A stretch of DNA of 64,000 nt from positions 37,846 to 101,845 of the forward strand of contig JAKSQM010000007.1 of NCBI GenBank assembly GCA_024404115.1, read 5' to 3'. The notes beneath the pieces were generated by a model. That model saw only the letters and a list, made by a program, of their open reading frames with translations. It was not told where the DNA came from and did not search any database. Origin of the DNA: Clostridia bacterium. Its GTDB lineage: Bacteria; Bacillota; Clostridia; Oscillospirales; Acutalibacteraceae. Shown here in pieces: positions 25,563 to 34,659 of this stretch (position 1 is its first letter; every line of letters begins with the position of its first letter). The position numbers and the translations under genes were made by a program.

Positions 25563-26182
25563 TGAAAATTGAGTCCGCACAGGTTGGTCTGTTAGGCACA
25601 AATTTTTATGTTATAACAGATGAAAAAACAGGTGTCAGTGCCGCTGTTGACCCTGGTAGTGATTATTCAGAAATTGGAAGCCTTGTTAAAGATAAAAATA
25701 TAAAATATATACTTCTTACCCATGGTCATTTTGACCACATCTTTGGCGTTGCAGAGCTTAAAAAGCAAACAGGTGCACAGATTGTTATTGGCGAACTTGA
25801 TGCAGAAAATCTCTATAACGCAGAGAGAAACAGTGCAGGTATGAGGCTGCCGTTTAAGGTTGAGCCAACCGAGGCGGATGTTATTGTGAAAGAGGGCGAT
25901 GAGCTTTCTGTTGGCAATATTAAAATAAATGTTATTGAAACTCCAGGTCATACAGAGGGAAGCGTTTGCTATATTCTGCCAGAAGAAAAAGTTATCTTCA
26001 GCGGAGATACACTTTTTTATCATTCAATCGGAAGAACAGATTTTTCCACAAGTGTACCTGAGAAAATGAACGCATCTCTTAAAAAGCTGGCATCACTTGA
26101 CGGAAACTTTGAGGTTTTCACTGGCCACGGAGATTCAACAGATTTAGACGAAGAAAGATTAAACAATTATTTTTTGAGGTAA
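25562..26182 (+). CDS. MBL-fold (glyoxalase II-like) metallohydrolase
   Basis: A 206-residue metallo-beta-lactamase-fold hydrolase. The metal-binding 'THGHFDH' (residues about 52-58), His in 'ETPGHTEGS', Asp in 'FSGDTLF' and C-terminal His in 'FTGHGDST' are all present. Members of this YcbL-like group hydrolyse thioesters such as S-lactoylglutathione analogues. The substrate here is not defined. The one-base overlap with dtd shows that it is part of the same operon. Confidence 0.88.
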   Translation: MKIESAQVGLLGTNFYVITDEKTGVSAAVDPGSDYSEIGSLVKDKNIKYILLTHGHFDHIFGVAELKKQTGAQIVIGELDAENLYNAERNSAGMRLPFKVEPTEADVIVKEGDELSVGNIKINVIETPGHTEGSVCYILPEEKVIFSGDTLFYHSIGRTDFSTSVPEKMNASLKKLASLDGNFEVFTGHGDSTDLDEERLNNYFLR

Positions 26183-26186
26183 TGAT

Positions 26187-27662
26187 ATGATTCTCAGAAT
26201 TATCGACCATAAATTCCATTATGAAGCAGAAAATCTTTGCCGTGTGTTTTATCCGCACGAAAAAATTGCAGTTGTAAAAGATTTTGAGGGCGAAGATAAG
26301 CTGACCGTTGTTACTGCTCTGAAAGTGAACGGCACATCAGCAGAAATCACAGTGTCTTTTAACTCAGATGGTGAAGAATTTCACGATGAAGCAACTGTAA
26401 ATTCTTCGGTTGCAGATAAAGCCTTTTATGACACCTGCGAAAAGAAAATGATGACAATGCTTTTCGGCATTCTTTCATCAGCCACAGGCTATGTTCCTCA
26501 GTGGGGCATCCTTACAGGTGTTCGCCCCTCAAAGCTTATGACAAGCCTTGTTGCAGAAATGGGCGATGAAAAGGCAAAGAGATATTTTACCGATGAGCTT
26601 CTTGTAAAAAAAGATAAAACTCAGCTTGCATATTCTGTTTCAAAGGCAGAGGAGAAGATTATTTCTCTTTCTCAGAAGCAGTCATTCAGCCTTTATATTT
26701 CAATTCCGTTCTGCCCCACAAGGTGCAACTATTGCTCGTTTGTTTCACATTCAGTTGAGCAGGCAAAGAAGCTTATTCCCGAATATGTGGATAACCTTTG
26801 CAAAGAGCTTGAATACACAGCAGAATATGCCAGAAAGCTTAATCTCAGACTTGAATCAGTTTACTGGGGCGGGGGAACGCCCACAACTCTCAGTGCGGAA
26901 CAGCTTGCAAGAGTTTGCTCTGTAATTTCGCAGAATTTTGATTTGTCATATCTTCGTGAATACACAGTTGAAGCTGGCAGACCTGATACCGTTACAAAAG
27001 AAAAGCTTATTGCACTTAAAATGGCAGGTGTCAGCAGAATCAGCATAAATCCGCAGACCTTCAATGACTCTGTGCTTCATGTTATCGGCAGAAAGCACAC
27101 AAGCGCACAGACTCTTGAAGCATTTGCCGCCGCCCGTGATGCAGGCTTTGATAACATAAATATGGATTTAATTGCAGGACTTACAACAGACACATTCCCG
27201 TCATTCTGCAAAACTCTTGATACAGCCGTTTCACTTAATCCCGAAAACATCACATTACATACCCTTGCTTTAAAGCGTTCTTCAAGAATCGTAACAGGCA
27301 AAATTGATGTTGAAAGCGGTGAGCTTGCAAATAAAATGCTCCGCAGAGCTGAGCGTCAGTTCACACAGAACGGATACGAACCGTATTATATGTACCGCCA
27401 GAGCCGTTCACTTGGCAATCTTGAAAATGTTGGCTGGTGCAAAGAGGGCTATGAGTGCCTTTATAACATCTTTATGATGGAGGAATGTCATACAGTTCTC
27501 GCCGCAGGCGCAGGTGCTGTTACAAAACTCAAGCAATATGGCGTTAACAATATTGAAAGAATATTTAACTTCAAATTTCCGTATGAATACAATACAAGGT
27601 TTGATGAAATTCTTGCAAGAAAAGAAAATATACTTCGCTTTTATGAGCTTTACGGAGGATAA
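26187..27662 (+). CDS. hemZ: radical SAM coproporphyrinogen dehydrogenase-like HemZ
   Basis: A 491-residue protein of the HemZ subgroup of HemN/HemW-like radical SAM enzymes. The [4Fe-4S] motif 'CPTRCNYCSF' is near residue 174, preceded by a long N-terminal domain that HemW lacks, and followed by 'YWGGGTPT' and 'MDLIAGLTTDTF'. HemZ is annotated as an oxygen-independent coproporphyrinogen dehydrogenase, though in anaerobes its real substrate is uncertain. It is translated 4 nt after the MBL gene and 3 nt before the kinase gene. Confidence 0.9.
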   Translation: MILRIIDHKFHYEAENLCRVFYPHEKIAVVKDFEGEDKLTVVTALKVNGTSAEITVSFNSDGEEFHDEATVNSSVADKAFYDTCEKKMMTMLFGILSSATGYVPQWGILTGVRPSKLMTSLVAEMGDEKAKRYFTDELLVKKDKTQLAYSVSKAEEKIISLSQKQSFSLYISIPFCPTRCNYCSFVSHSVEQAKKLIPEYVDNLCKELEYTAEYARKLNLRLESVYWGGGTPTTLSAEQLARVCSVISQNFDLSYLREYTVEAGRPDTVTKEKLIALKMAGVSRISINPQTFNDSVLHVIGRKHTSAQTLEAFAAARDAGFDNINMDLIAGLTTDTFPSFCKTLDTAVSLNPENITLHTLALKRSSRIVTGKIDVESGELANKMLRRAERQFTQNGYEPYYMYRQSRSLGNLENVGWCKEGYECLYNIFMMEECHTVLAAGAGAVTKLKQYGVNNIERIFNFKFPYEYNTRFDEILARKENILRFYELYGG

Positions 27663-27665
27663 AAT

Positions 27666-28589
27666 ATGAAACCATATTACTCATTTGTTGAAATAAACGA
27701 AGCATTAAAAAATGATGCAGAGGGCTTTGTGCGCTCCTGCGAAGATGAATATCATAACAAAATCAATGAGGGCGTAGGCAAAATCCTTGAAAATAACATT
27801 GTTGATATTGTTATGCTTGCTGGCCCCAGCTCCGCAGGCAAAACAACAACTGCCCTTAAAATTGCAGAGGGTATTGCCAAGAGCGGCAAAAATGCTTACA
27901 GAATTTCACTTGACGATTTCTATTTTAACAGGGACGATATTCCGATTAACAGCGACGGTCTGCCCGATTTTGAAAATATAACAGCTCTTGACCTGCCGCT
28001 TATAAAAGAAACATTCAATTCTCTTATCAATAAAAGAGAAGCTGTTTTACCTGTTTTTAATTTTAACACAGGTGAGAGAGAAAAAGACGGCACATACATT
28101 GAGCTTAAAAAGAACGATGTTATTATCGTTGAGGGCATACACGCACTGAATCCTATTATAACAGAGGGCATAGATGCCAGTCATATTTATAAAGTATATC
28201 TCAATGCGTCATCCCGTGTTATAACTCAGAATACACGCAGAGTTCTTCTTACCAAAAGAAATATCCGCTTCACAAGGCGAATGATAAGAGATTTCTATCA
28301 CAGAGGCTCATCTGTTGAGAATACATATTTCCTCTGGTCGGGTGTAAGAAAAGGGGAGGACCAGTTTATTTTCCCGTATAAGAGCAATGCTAATTTCTTT
28401 ATAAATTCTTTCCACCCATACGAGCCGTGCCTTTTTAAGAATGAAGCAGTTAAGCTCCTTTCAGCAATCAGTGATGACAGTCCCTATTCAGATGAAGCCA
28501 CAAGGCTCAGAGAATCAATCAGCAGATTTGATGAAATGGATATTTCTCTGTTGCCTGAGGATTCACTTTTAAGAGAATTTATCGGATAA
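27666..28589 (+). CDS. uridine kinase-like nucleoside kinase
   Basis: A 307-residue P-loop kinase of the uridine kinase/phosphoribulokinase family. Walker A is 'GPSSAGKTTTALK' (about residue 53), with 'ISLDDFYFNRDDIP', 'FNFNTGERE' and 'VIIVEGIHALNP' following. Similar stand-alone kinases in clostridia often carry an extra N-terminal TGS-like domain, which is absent here. It probably phosphorylates uridine, cytidine or a related compound. It is the last gene of the recJ-rel-dtd-MBL-hemZ run. Confidence 0.85.
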   Translation: MKPYYSFVEINEALKNDAEGFVRSCEDEYHNKINEGVGKILENNIVDIVMLAGPSSAGKTTTALKIAEGIAKSGKNAYRISLDDFYFNRDDIPINSDGLPDFENITALDLPLIKETFNSLINKREAVLPVFNFNTGEREKDGTYIELKKNDVIIVEGIHALNPIITEGIDASHIYKVYLNASSRVITQNTRRVLLTKRNIRFTRRMIRDFYHRGSSVENTYFLWSGVRKGEDQFIFPYKSNANFFINSFHPYEPCLFKNEAVKLLSAISDDSPYSDEATRLRESISRFDEMDISLLPEDSLLREFIG

Positions 28590-28611
28590 AACGATATTTT
28601 TAACTTGGGTC

Positions 28612-28640
28612 TTGTCAATTGGCAATTTTTATGATACAAT
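28612..28640 (+). promoter_or_regulatory. promoter of the flippase-mazG-hup-rqcP unit
   Basis: TTGTCA (28612-28617) and TACAAT (28635-28640) with a 17-nt spacer lie 42 nt before the flippase start. Confidence 0.65.
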
Positions 28641-28682
28641 AAATCGTTATCAGTTGAGGTAACCTTGAACGGAGGTTTCATT

Positions 28683-30473
28683 ATGGCAGAAAATAAAAAG
28701 CAGGGTCAGTCAATGCTCAATGGTGCATTTATACTTGTTGTTGCAACTGTTCTTGTTAAGGTAATAGGTGCACTTTACAAAATGCCCCTTACTGCACTTA
28801 TCGGTGGTGTAGGCAGAGGATACTTCTCCCGTGCATACGATATCTATACTCCCGTGTATGCTATTGCAATGGCAGGCTTGCCTGTTGCTGTTTCAAAGCT
28901 TGTATCACAGGAAAAGGCACTTGGTCATTACCGTGATATAAGAGTTATTATGAAAACAGCCCGCAAGATTTTCCTTCTTACAGGCTCTATTGCAACTATA
29001 ATTCTTATGGGTATTGCATATCCCTATTCAAAATTTCTTATTCACGCACCCGATAACTGGTCGAGCATTATGTTCATTGCTCCGTCTGTTTTCTTCTGCT
29101 GCTGTATGTCATCGTACAGAGGCTATTACGAGGGCTTGAGCAATATGGTGCCAACCGCAATTTCTCAGGTTATTGAGGCTCTCGGCAAGCTTGTTCTCGG
29201 TCTTGCTACAGCATATGTTATTATGACTTACGGACTTAAAAGATATGCCGCAGGTCTGCCTGTTTTCGGTCAGAAAGCTTTAACAGAAATGGATGCTCTC
29301 AGTGCGATTTATCCTTACACAGCGGCAGGTGCTATCAGCGGTGTTACCCTCGGCACAGTGCTCGGTCTTATTTTCCTTATAATAAGACATAAAGTTGTGG
29401 GTGATGGCATTTCTGCAGATATGCTTTCAGGCGCACCTGCTCCTCAGGCGGCAAAAAGTTGGGGCAAGCTGATAGTTATAACAGCTCTTCCTGTTGCGGC
29501 TGGTTCACTTATCCTTAATGTTACTAATCTTATTGACTCAGTAACTATTAGTAACAGACTTGCACATGCGTTGAATCTTGATATTGAAACGTTTAAAACC
29601 ATTTATGCAACACAGATAGCCACCTCAAATGTTGCAGACGGTGATATTGCCACTTACCTTTATGGTGCATACACATCTGCACTTGACTTTAAAAATCTTA
29701 TTCCCACAATCACGATGACCCTCGGCATCAGTGCAATTCCTGCACTTTCAGCTGCATGGGCAATCAGAGATAGAAAAAATATAAAAGTAACAATTGAGTC
29801 TGTTATCAGAATCACAATGCTTGTTGCACTTCCAGCTGGTTTTGGTATGGCTGTTCTTGCAGAGCCCATTTTAGGCCTTGTTTATAACGGAACAGATGCA
29901 GGCGATATTGTTACAATTGCTGCACCAATCCTCAGAACATACGGCTTTGCAATCTTCCTTTTTGCAGTTTCTTCACCTGTTACAAATATGCTTCAGGCTG
30001 TCGGCAGAATGGATATTCCGCTTAAATCAATCGTTGTCGGTGCAATTGTTAAGATTATTCTCAACTATATCCTCGTTGGTAATCCTAAAATCAACATCAA
30101 CGGCGCACCTATTGGCTCAATCGTTTGCTATGTAATTATCGTTCTTATAAATGTAGTTGCACTTATAAGAATTACAGATGTCAAGCTTGATTTCAAGTCA
30201 ATTTTCATCAAACCTTTGATTTGCAGTGCTATATGCGGAGCAAGTGCTCTTGCCTGTTATAAGGTATTTGGAACAATCCTTAAAAATGTTGGCGACCCTG
30301 CATCAAGACTTAACGGTGTTACAATCGCAACACTTATCGCTGTTGTAGCCGCTGTTTTTGCATATGTTACAGCTCTTCTTCTTGTAAAGGGAATTTCAAA
30401 AGATGATGTTGAAATGCTTCCTAAAGGAGAAAAAATTGCAAAAGCTCTTGAAAAAAAGGGCATTTTAGGATAA
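28683..30473 (+). CDS. SpoVB/MATE-type polysaccharide flippase
   Basis: A 596-residue integral membrane protein with about 14 hydrophobic segments, in the MOP superfamily of lipid-linked oligosaccharide flippases. The N-terminal 'LNGAFILVVATVLVKVIGALYKMPLT' and 'GGVGRGYFSRAYDIYTPVYAIA' match the SpoVB/YabM group. Members move wall precursors across the membrane during growth or cortex formation. ATG 28683 follows GGAGG. In B. subtilis yabM is likewise next to mazG (yabN) and yabO, so the block is conserved. Which polymer it serves here is not clear. Confidence 0.88.
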   Translation: MAENKKQGQSMLNGAFILVVATVLVKVIGALYKMPLTALIGGVGRGYFSRAYDIYTPVYAIAMAGLPVAVSKLVSQEKALGHYRDIRVIMKTARKIFLLTGSIATIILMGIAYPYSKFLIHAPDNWSSIMFIAPSVFFCCCMSSYRGYYEGLSNMVPTAISQVIEALGKLVLGLATAYVIMTYGLKRYAAGLPVFGQKALTEMDALSAIYPYTAAGAISGVTLGTVLGLIFLIIRHKVVGDGISADMLSGAPAPQAAKSWGKLIVITALPVAAGSLILNVTNLIDSVTISNRLAHALNLDIETFKTIYATQIATSNVADGDIATYLYGAYTSALDFKNLIPTITMTLGISAIPALSAAWAIRDRKNIKVTIESVIRITMLVALPAGFGMAVLAEPILGLVYNGTDAGDIVTIAAPILRTYGFAIFLFAVSSPVTNMLQAVGRMDIPLKSIVVGAIVKIILNYILVGNPKININGAPIGSIVCYVIIVLINVVALIRITDVKLDFKSIFIKPLICSAICGASALACYKVFGTILKNVGDPASRLNGVTIATLIAVVAAVFAYVTALLLVKGISKDDVEMLPKGEKIAKALEKKGILG

Positions 30474-30495
30474 TATAATTCGTCGAGGCTTGAAT

Positions 30496-31299
30496 ATGAT
30501 AGATAATTTTCAGTTTAAAGATAAATATAATGTCTATGATTTAGTGGAAATAATCCGCCTGCTTCGTGCAGAGGGTGGTTGCCCGTGGGATATTGAACAG
30601 ACCCACGAAAGCATTAAAACCTGCCTTATTGAAGAAACATACGAAACAATCGAGGCAATCAATAAAAAAAGCATCCCAATGCTTCGTGAGGAGCTTGGCG
30701 ATGTGCTTATGCAGGTTATTTTCCACGCACAGATAGAAACAGAAAACGGCAATTTCAACATTGACGATGTTGCAGATGAAAATGCAAAGAAGATGATAAT
30801 CCGTCATCCTCATGTTTTTGGCAGTGTTAATGTTGACGGTGTTGATGATGTTCTCACTAACTGGGACGAAATCAAGCGTCAGACTAAAAAGCAGAAATCT
30901 GTATCAGAATCAATTGATTCTATTCCCCGTGAACTCCCCGCTCTTATGAGAGCACAGAAAGTTCAGCATAAAGCTTCAAAGGTTGGCTTTGACTGGTCAG
31001 AGGTTAGCGGAGCAATTGATAAGCATATTGAGGAGCTTGAAGAGCTGAAAGCCGCAATTGAAAAGCAGGATAATGAAAACGCTTTTGAAGAGCTTGGCGA
31101 TTTGCTTTTCTCAGCTGTCAATATTTCAAGATTTATTGATGTTGATTCAGAGGAAGCACTTACCGCCGCAACAGATAAATTTGCTTCAAGATTTAAAAAA
31201 GTTGAAGCCCTCGCAAAAGAAAGAGGAATTGATATGAAATCCTCTCCACTTGAGGAGCTGGACAAGCTTTGGGATGAAGCTAAAAAATCAGAGAAATGA
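30496..31299 (+). CDS. mazG: nucleoside triphosphate pyrophosphohydrolase MazG
   Basis: A 267-residue protein with two tandem MazG domains. The first has 'GGCPWDIEQTHESIK' and 'EETYETIEAI' with 'EELGDVLMQVIFHA', and the second 'KVGFDWS' and 'EELGDLLFSAVNISR' holding the metal-binding Glu/Asp clusters. It hydrolyses non-canonical NTPs such as dUTP or 8-oxo-dGTP to the monophosphate. ATG 30496 is 7 nt after CGAGG, and an in-frame TTG upstream is rejected. It is the equivalent of the C-terminal half of YabN, without the N-terminal methylase domain. Confidence 0.93.
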   Translation: MIDNFQFKDKYNVYDLVEIIRLLRAEGGCPWDIEQTHESIKTCLIEETYETIEAINKKSIPMLREELGDVLMQVIFHAQIETENGNFNIDDVADENAKKMIIRHPHVFGSVNVDGVDDVLTNWDEIKRQTKKQKSVSESIDSIPRELPALMRAQKVQHKASKVGFDWSEVSGAIDKHIEELEELKAAIEKQDNENAFEELGDLLFSAVNISRFIDVDSEEALTAATDKFASRFKKVEALAKERGIDMKSSPLEELDKLWDEAKKSEK

Positions 31300-31352
31300 T
31301 ATACATATTTGTATTTCATAATATATCTATCAACCAGAAAGGAATTTGTTAA

Positions 31353-31625
31353 ATGAACAAGACAGAGTTTATTAACGCAGTTGCCGCAAAAGAAGGCATA
31401 GAAAAGAAATGTGCAGAGAAGGCAGTTAACGCAGTATTTGCAACTCTTACAGAGGAAATCGCTAAAGGCGAAAAAATCCAGCTCGTTGGATTTGGTACAT
31501 TCGAGGTTAGAGAGCGTGCTGAAAAAACAGCTCGTAACCCCAGAACTGGCGAAACAATGACTGTTCCTGCTTCAAAAGTTCCCGCTTTTAAGGCAGGCAA
31601 AGCTCTTAAAGACGCAGTTAAATAA
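31353..31625 (+). CDS. hup: HU-family histone-like DNA-binding protein
   Basis: A 90-residue HU protein that bends and compacts DNA as a dimer. The beta-arm contains 'RNPRTGETMTVPASKVPAFKAGK' with the conserved Arg-Asn-Pro tip, and 'GFGTFEVRERA' precedes it. AGAAAGGAA lies before the ATG. It sits between mazG and rqcP, followed by a hairpin that may let only some transcripts continue into rqcP. Confidence 0.97.
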   Translation: MNKTEFINAVAAKEGIEKKCAEKAVNAVFATLTEEIAKGEKIQLVGFGTFEVRERAEKTARNPRTGETMTVPASKVPAFKAGKALKDAVK

Positions 31626-31636
31626 TTTTCGCAATC

Positions 31637-31663
31637 AAAGGAGCTGTTTAACGGCTCCTTTTT
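31637..31663 (+). terminator. terminator between hup and rqcP
   Basis: The stem AAAGGAGC/GGCTCCTTT is followed by T residues, 12 nt after hup. The next gene starts 20 nt later, so partial read-through is likely. Confidence 0.65.
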
Positions 31664-31682
31664 GCAATATTTGGAGGGTAAT

Positions 31683-31922
31683 ATGAGACTTGATAAATAC
31701 TTAAAAGTTTCCAGAATCATCAAGCGTCGCACTGTAGCAAATGAAGTTTGCGATGCTAAAAGAGTGCTTGTCAACGGCAAGGTTGCAAGAGCCTCTTATG
31801 ATGTTAAGGTTGGCGACGTTATAGAAATTTCAATCGGTGCAAACACAACAAGAATACAGGTCGAAAAAGTCAGCGAATTTGCAAATAAAGACGACGCACC
31901 GTCAATGTATAAAGTATTATAA
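31683..31922 (+). CDS. rqcP: ribosome quality-control S4-domain protein RqcP
   Basis: A 79-residue protein consisting of one S4 RNA-binding domain ('MRLDKYLKVSRIIKRRTVANEVC', 'VLVNGKVARASYDVKVGD'). It matches RqcP/YabO, which helps RqcH elongate nascent chains with alanine tails on stalled large ribosomal subunits. ATG 31683 follows GGAGGGTA; earlier in-frame codons are not supported. In B. subtilis yabO follows yabN (mazG), as here apart from the inserted hup. Confidence 0.93.
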   Translation: MRLDKYLKVSRIIKRRTVANEVCDAKRVLVNGKVARASYDVKVGDVIEISIGANTTRIQVEKVSEFANKDDAPSMYKVL

Positions 31923-31929
31923 TAGATAA

Positions 31930-31963
31930 CACGGATTAGCAAAAAACTAATCCGTGCTTTTTT
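31930..31963. terminator. terminator after rqcP
   Basis: A 10-bp stem, CACGGATTAG with CTAATCCGTG, is followed by CTTTTTTAT. It lies between convergent rqcP and spoIVB. Confidence 0.8.
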
Positions 31964-33182
31964 ATCCCACATTCTGAAAACCGATTAACTCTTCCAACTG
32001 AGTTTGCGTTTTTATCATATTTTCTGCAAAGATACCGTAGCCCTCTTTTGCGTTGTCAACAAAAACATGGGTAACTGCACCAACAAGCATTCCGTTCTGA
32101 ATTATTGGGCTACCGCTCATTCCCTGAACAATACCGCCCGTTTTCGAAATCAAATCATTGTCGATTATTCTGATTATCATATTCCGCTGGTCAGATTCAT
32201 TTTTATAAATCTTTGTTATTTCAATATCGTAGTAATGCGGTCCGTGCTCGTCAATGGTGCTGATAATCTGTGCCTTACCCTCCATTATTTCAGACGGCAT
32301 CGCAACGGGAATGGAATTGTCTGTTTTGCCATAGTGATTCAACACGCCAAAAACACCAGTTTCGCCGTTTATATAAAGTTCACCAAGGGAATCACCGCTG
32401 AAAACTCCGCAAAGCTCACCAGGGGAGCCCTCACTGCCTTTGTAACAGCCTTTAATCACAGCATTTACGGCATCTCCGCCAGAAAGTGGCATTGTTTCGC
32501 CTGTGTCAACATCACATATGGCGTGCCCAAGACCTGCAAAAACACCGCTGGTTCTGTCATAATATGTCATTGTGCCAATGCCTGCCGTGCTGTCCCTTAT
32601 CCATAGACCGCCTTTGTAGTTGGAATCTGACCCCTTAACAGGCGTAAAGTTTATCTGCGAAATTTTGCCGTCTCTTTCTACTTTTAATTTTAGCGTTTTG
32701 CCATCTGATGAAGAAATGTACTTTGAAAGAGAAGCGTTATCTGTTATATCGTTTCCGTCAACAGAAAGAATCATATCGCCCTGTTTAAGTCCTGCTTTTG
32801 CCCCTGGGTTAGCCGTTCCGTGAGGTGTTTGCACACTTTCAATCTTAACCACCATAACACCTTTTGTGTAAAGTCTTATGCCAAAAATGCTGCCGCCGGG
32901 CACAACATATTTTCTCTCTGTAACAGCAACCTTAGTGTTTTTTATGGGAAACAAATTAAAAAGCATAACCGATGTTTCATATTTTTCCCCGTCAGTAACA
33001 GTGGCATTTGCCGATACATCCTCAAGCTCACGGCAAACGAATGTATTCCCCGATGACATATTATCAAACTCCTGCAAAGTGATTTCATTAGGAATATGGG
33101 AATAACCAAAAACAATAAGAGCCATTATGCCAAAACAGCAAAAGCAAAAAATAAAGCTCAGAATGCGAAAAGTCTTTTTCAT
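31962..33182 (-). CDS. spoIVB: SpoIVB serine peptidase
   Basis: A 406-residue secreted serine peptidase, with an N-terminal membrane signal (about residues 7-28), a PDZ domain (about 105-175, 'PGAKAGLKQGDMILSVDG') and a C-terminal S55 peptidase domain. The catalytic His in 'GLGHAICD' and Ser in 'GMSGSPI' are present. In spore formers SpoIVB is made in the forespore, exported and cleaves SpoIVFA to activate sigma-K in the mother cell. Its presence is strong evidence that the organism sporulates. GGAGGTG precedes the ATG. Confidence 0.95.
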   Translation of the reverse strand: MKKTFRILSFIFCFCCFGIMALIVFGYSHIPNEITLQEFDNMSSGNTFVCRELEDVSANATVTDGEKYETSVMLFNLFPIKNTKVAVTERKYVVPGGSIFGIRLYTKGVMVVKIESVQTPHGTANPGAKAGLKQGDMILSVDGNDITDNASLSKYISSSDGKTLKLKVERDGKISQINFTPVKGSDSNYKGGLWIRDSTAGIGTMTYYDRTSGVFAGLGHAICDVDTGETMPLSGGDAVNAVIKGCYKGSEGSPGELCGVFSGDSLGELYINGETGVFGVLNHYGKTDNSIPVAMPSEIMEGKAQIISTIDEHGPHYYDIEITKIYKNESDQRNMIIRIIDNDLISKTGGIVQGMSGSPIIQNGMLVGAVTHVFVDNAKEGYGIFAENMIKTQTQLEELIGFQNVG

Positions 33183-33238
33183 GCGAACACCTCCGCACTT
33201 AACTTTTCCTATTCTGAGCTATTTATTTACGGTAAAGA

Positions 33239-33754
33239 TTATTCTTTTTCTTTTTTATCTTTAAAAATGAAAAGTTTGCTGAAAACATAGTTCATTATAA
33301 CTACAATTACCTGTAAAAAGATTTTTGCAATCATCATTCCGCTGACAGCACCGAAATACATTTTTTTGTCGGCATGAAAAACAAACTGTGCAATAAAGAG
33401 TCCTGCTTCTTCAACTCCCAGTGAAAAAAGTCTTGCTCCAGTGAAAGAAACAATCTCTTTAAAAAGGGTGCTGCCGTCAGTTTTATTTGAATGAAAAACA
33501 AAAAACTTGTTTGTGAAAAATGCAAATGCTACAGCTATTATCCACGAAATAACATTGCTTATAAGTGCAAATTTGGAGCCTAATATTTTATCGAATGCCC
33601 AAAAAGATGCAAGGCTGACAACTGTTGTTAATACCCCAAAAAAAAGATAGTCAAACATTTCTCTGTTTACTATTTTCTTCAAAAAGCTATTTAATTTTTC
33701 TGATTTAAAAAATTTATCAATGATTTTATCGGTAAATTCAAATATCTTATTCAA
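33239..33754 (-). CDS. GtrA-family membrane protein
   Basis: A 171-residue protein with four membrane segments and GtrA features such as 'YLFFGVLTTVVSL', 'SWIIAVAFAFFTNKFFVF' and the basic C-terminus 'YVFSKLFIFKDKK'. GtrA proteins assist glycosylation of surface polymers, perhaps as flippases for undecaprenyl-linked sugars. The start is TTG 33754 with AGAGGTGG 5 nt upstream. The frame continues upstream, but that part coincides with a promoter (33777-33805), so an earlier start is excluded. Confidence 0.8.
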   Translation of the reverse strand: MNKIFEFTDKIIDKFFKSEKLNSFLKKIVNREMFDYLFFGVLTTVVSLASFWAFDKILGSKFALISNVISWIIAVAFAFFTNKFFVFHSNKTDGSTLFKEIVSFTGARLFSLGVEEAGLFIAQFVFHADKKMYFGAVSGMMIAKIFLQVIVVIMNYVFSKLFIFKDKKEKE

Positions 33755-33776
33755 AGGCGCCACCTCTTCCACCAAC

Positions 33777-33805
33777 AGTATATCACATAACTTTAAGACT
33801 TTCAA
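33777..33805 (-). promoter_or_regulatory. promoter of the GtrA gene
   Basis: On the minus strand TTGAAA (33805-33800) and TATACT (33782-33777) are separated by 17 nt, 23 nt before the TTG start. It overlaps the apparent upstream extension of the frame and so fixes the start. Confidence 0.65.
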
Positions 33806-33898
33806 GATAGGTTTAAGAAATATAATTCATTCAGTGATTTTACTAAAAATTATTGATAATTTTTTAATATATTTTGTTACCAAAAGTTTGGAATGTTA

Positions 33899-33927
33899 TT
33901 GTAAAACACACTATGTTGTGGTAAAAT
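33899..33927 (+). promoter_or_regulatory. probable nrdG promoter with degenerate NrdR-like box
   Basis: TTGTAA (33899-33904) and TAAAAT (33922-33927) have a 17-nt spacer. Between them lies ACACTATGTTGTGGT (33908-33922), a weak match to the NrdR box consensus at the same relative place as box 2 of nrdD. ACCAAAAGT occurs at 33879-33887 and again at 33928-33936. Confidence 0.4.
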
Positions 33928-33958
33928 ACCAAAAGTGTGATTTTAGGGAGGCGGTTTT

Positions 33959-34651
33959 ATGGTATTGCACGGATTCCAAAAAATGACCCTTCTCGATTTC
34001 CCGGGAAAGGTTGCCTGCACTGTTTTTACAGGCGGATGCAATTTCAGATGTCCTTTTTGCCATAACGCACTTCTTGTTACCGAGCTTTCAAAATCAGAAT
34101 CTTTTAAAGAGGAAGAGATTCTTGATTTTCTGAAAAAGAGAAAGGGACTGCTTGACGGCGTAGCAATCACAGGCGGCGAACCGCTTATTAGCGATGACAT
34201 TTTGTATTTTGCTGAGAAAGTTAAAAATCTCGGCTTTGCGGTGAAGCTTGACACAAACGGAAGCTACCCTCAAAGGCTTAAAAAAGCCGTAGGCGAGGGG
34301 ATTGTGGACTATGTTGCTATGGATATTAAAAATTCAAAGGAGCTTTATGCCAAAACAGCGGGGCTTAGCTTTTTTGAAATTTCAAATATCGAAGAGTCAG
34401 TTGACTTTCTTCTCAGTGGAAAGGTCGATTACGAATTCCGCACAACTGTTGTTAACGGATTTCACACTGTAGAGAGCATAGAAAATGCCGCAAAATGGAT
34501 AAGCGGCGCAAAGCGTTACTTTTTACAGAACTTCATAGATTCAGGATGTCTTATCGGTGAGGGAATGACTGGTGTATCAAAAGACGAAATGCTTCTTATG
34601 AGGTCTGCCGCCCGCAAATATGTTCATGCAGCTGAACTAAGGGGCGTATAA
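33959..34651 (+). CDS. nrdG: anaerobic ribonucleotide reductase activating protein
   Basis: A 230-residue radical SAM activase of the NrdG class. The iron-sulfur motif is 'CNFRCPFCHN' (residues about 27-36), with the SAM-binding 'ITGGEPL' following. It generates the glycyl radical on NrdD. GGGAGGCGG precedes the ATG. It is immediately upstream of nrdD on the same strand, but nrdD has its own promoter with NrdR boxes. Length and Cys spacing fit the group annotated as anaerobic RNR activating protein rather than pyruvate formate-lyase activase. Confidence 0.9.
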   Translation: MVLHGFQKMTLLDFPGKVACTVFTGGCNFRCPFCHNALLVTELSKSESFKEEEILDFLKKRKGLLDGVAITGGEPLISDDILYFAEKVKNLGFAVKLDTNGSYPQRLKKAVGEGIVDYVAMDIKNSKELYAKTAGLSFFEISNIEESVDFLLSGKVDYEFRTTVVNGFHTVESIENAAKWISGAKRYFLQNFIDSGCLIGEGMTGVSKDEMLLMRSAARKYVHAAELRGV

Positions 34652-34659
34652 CAGTTATT

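Noticed and set aside
33755-33805. Longer N-terminus for the GtrA protein
   Set aside because: The extension coincides with a well-formed TTGAAA/TATACT promoter and no ribosome site lies upstream.
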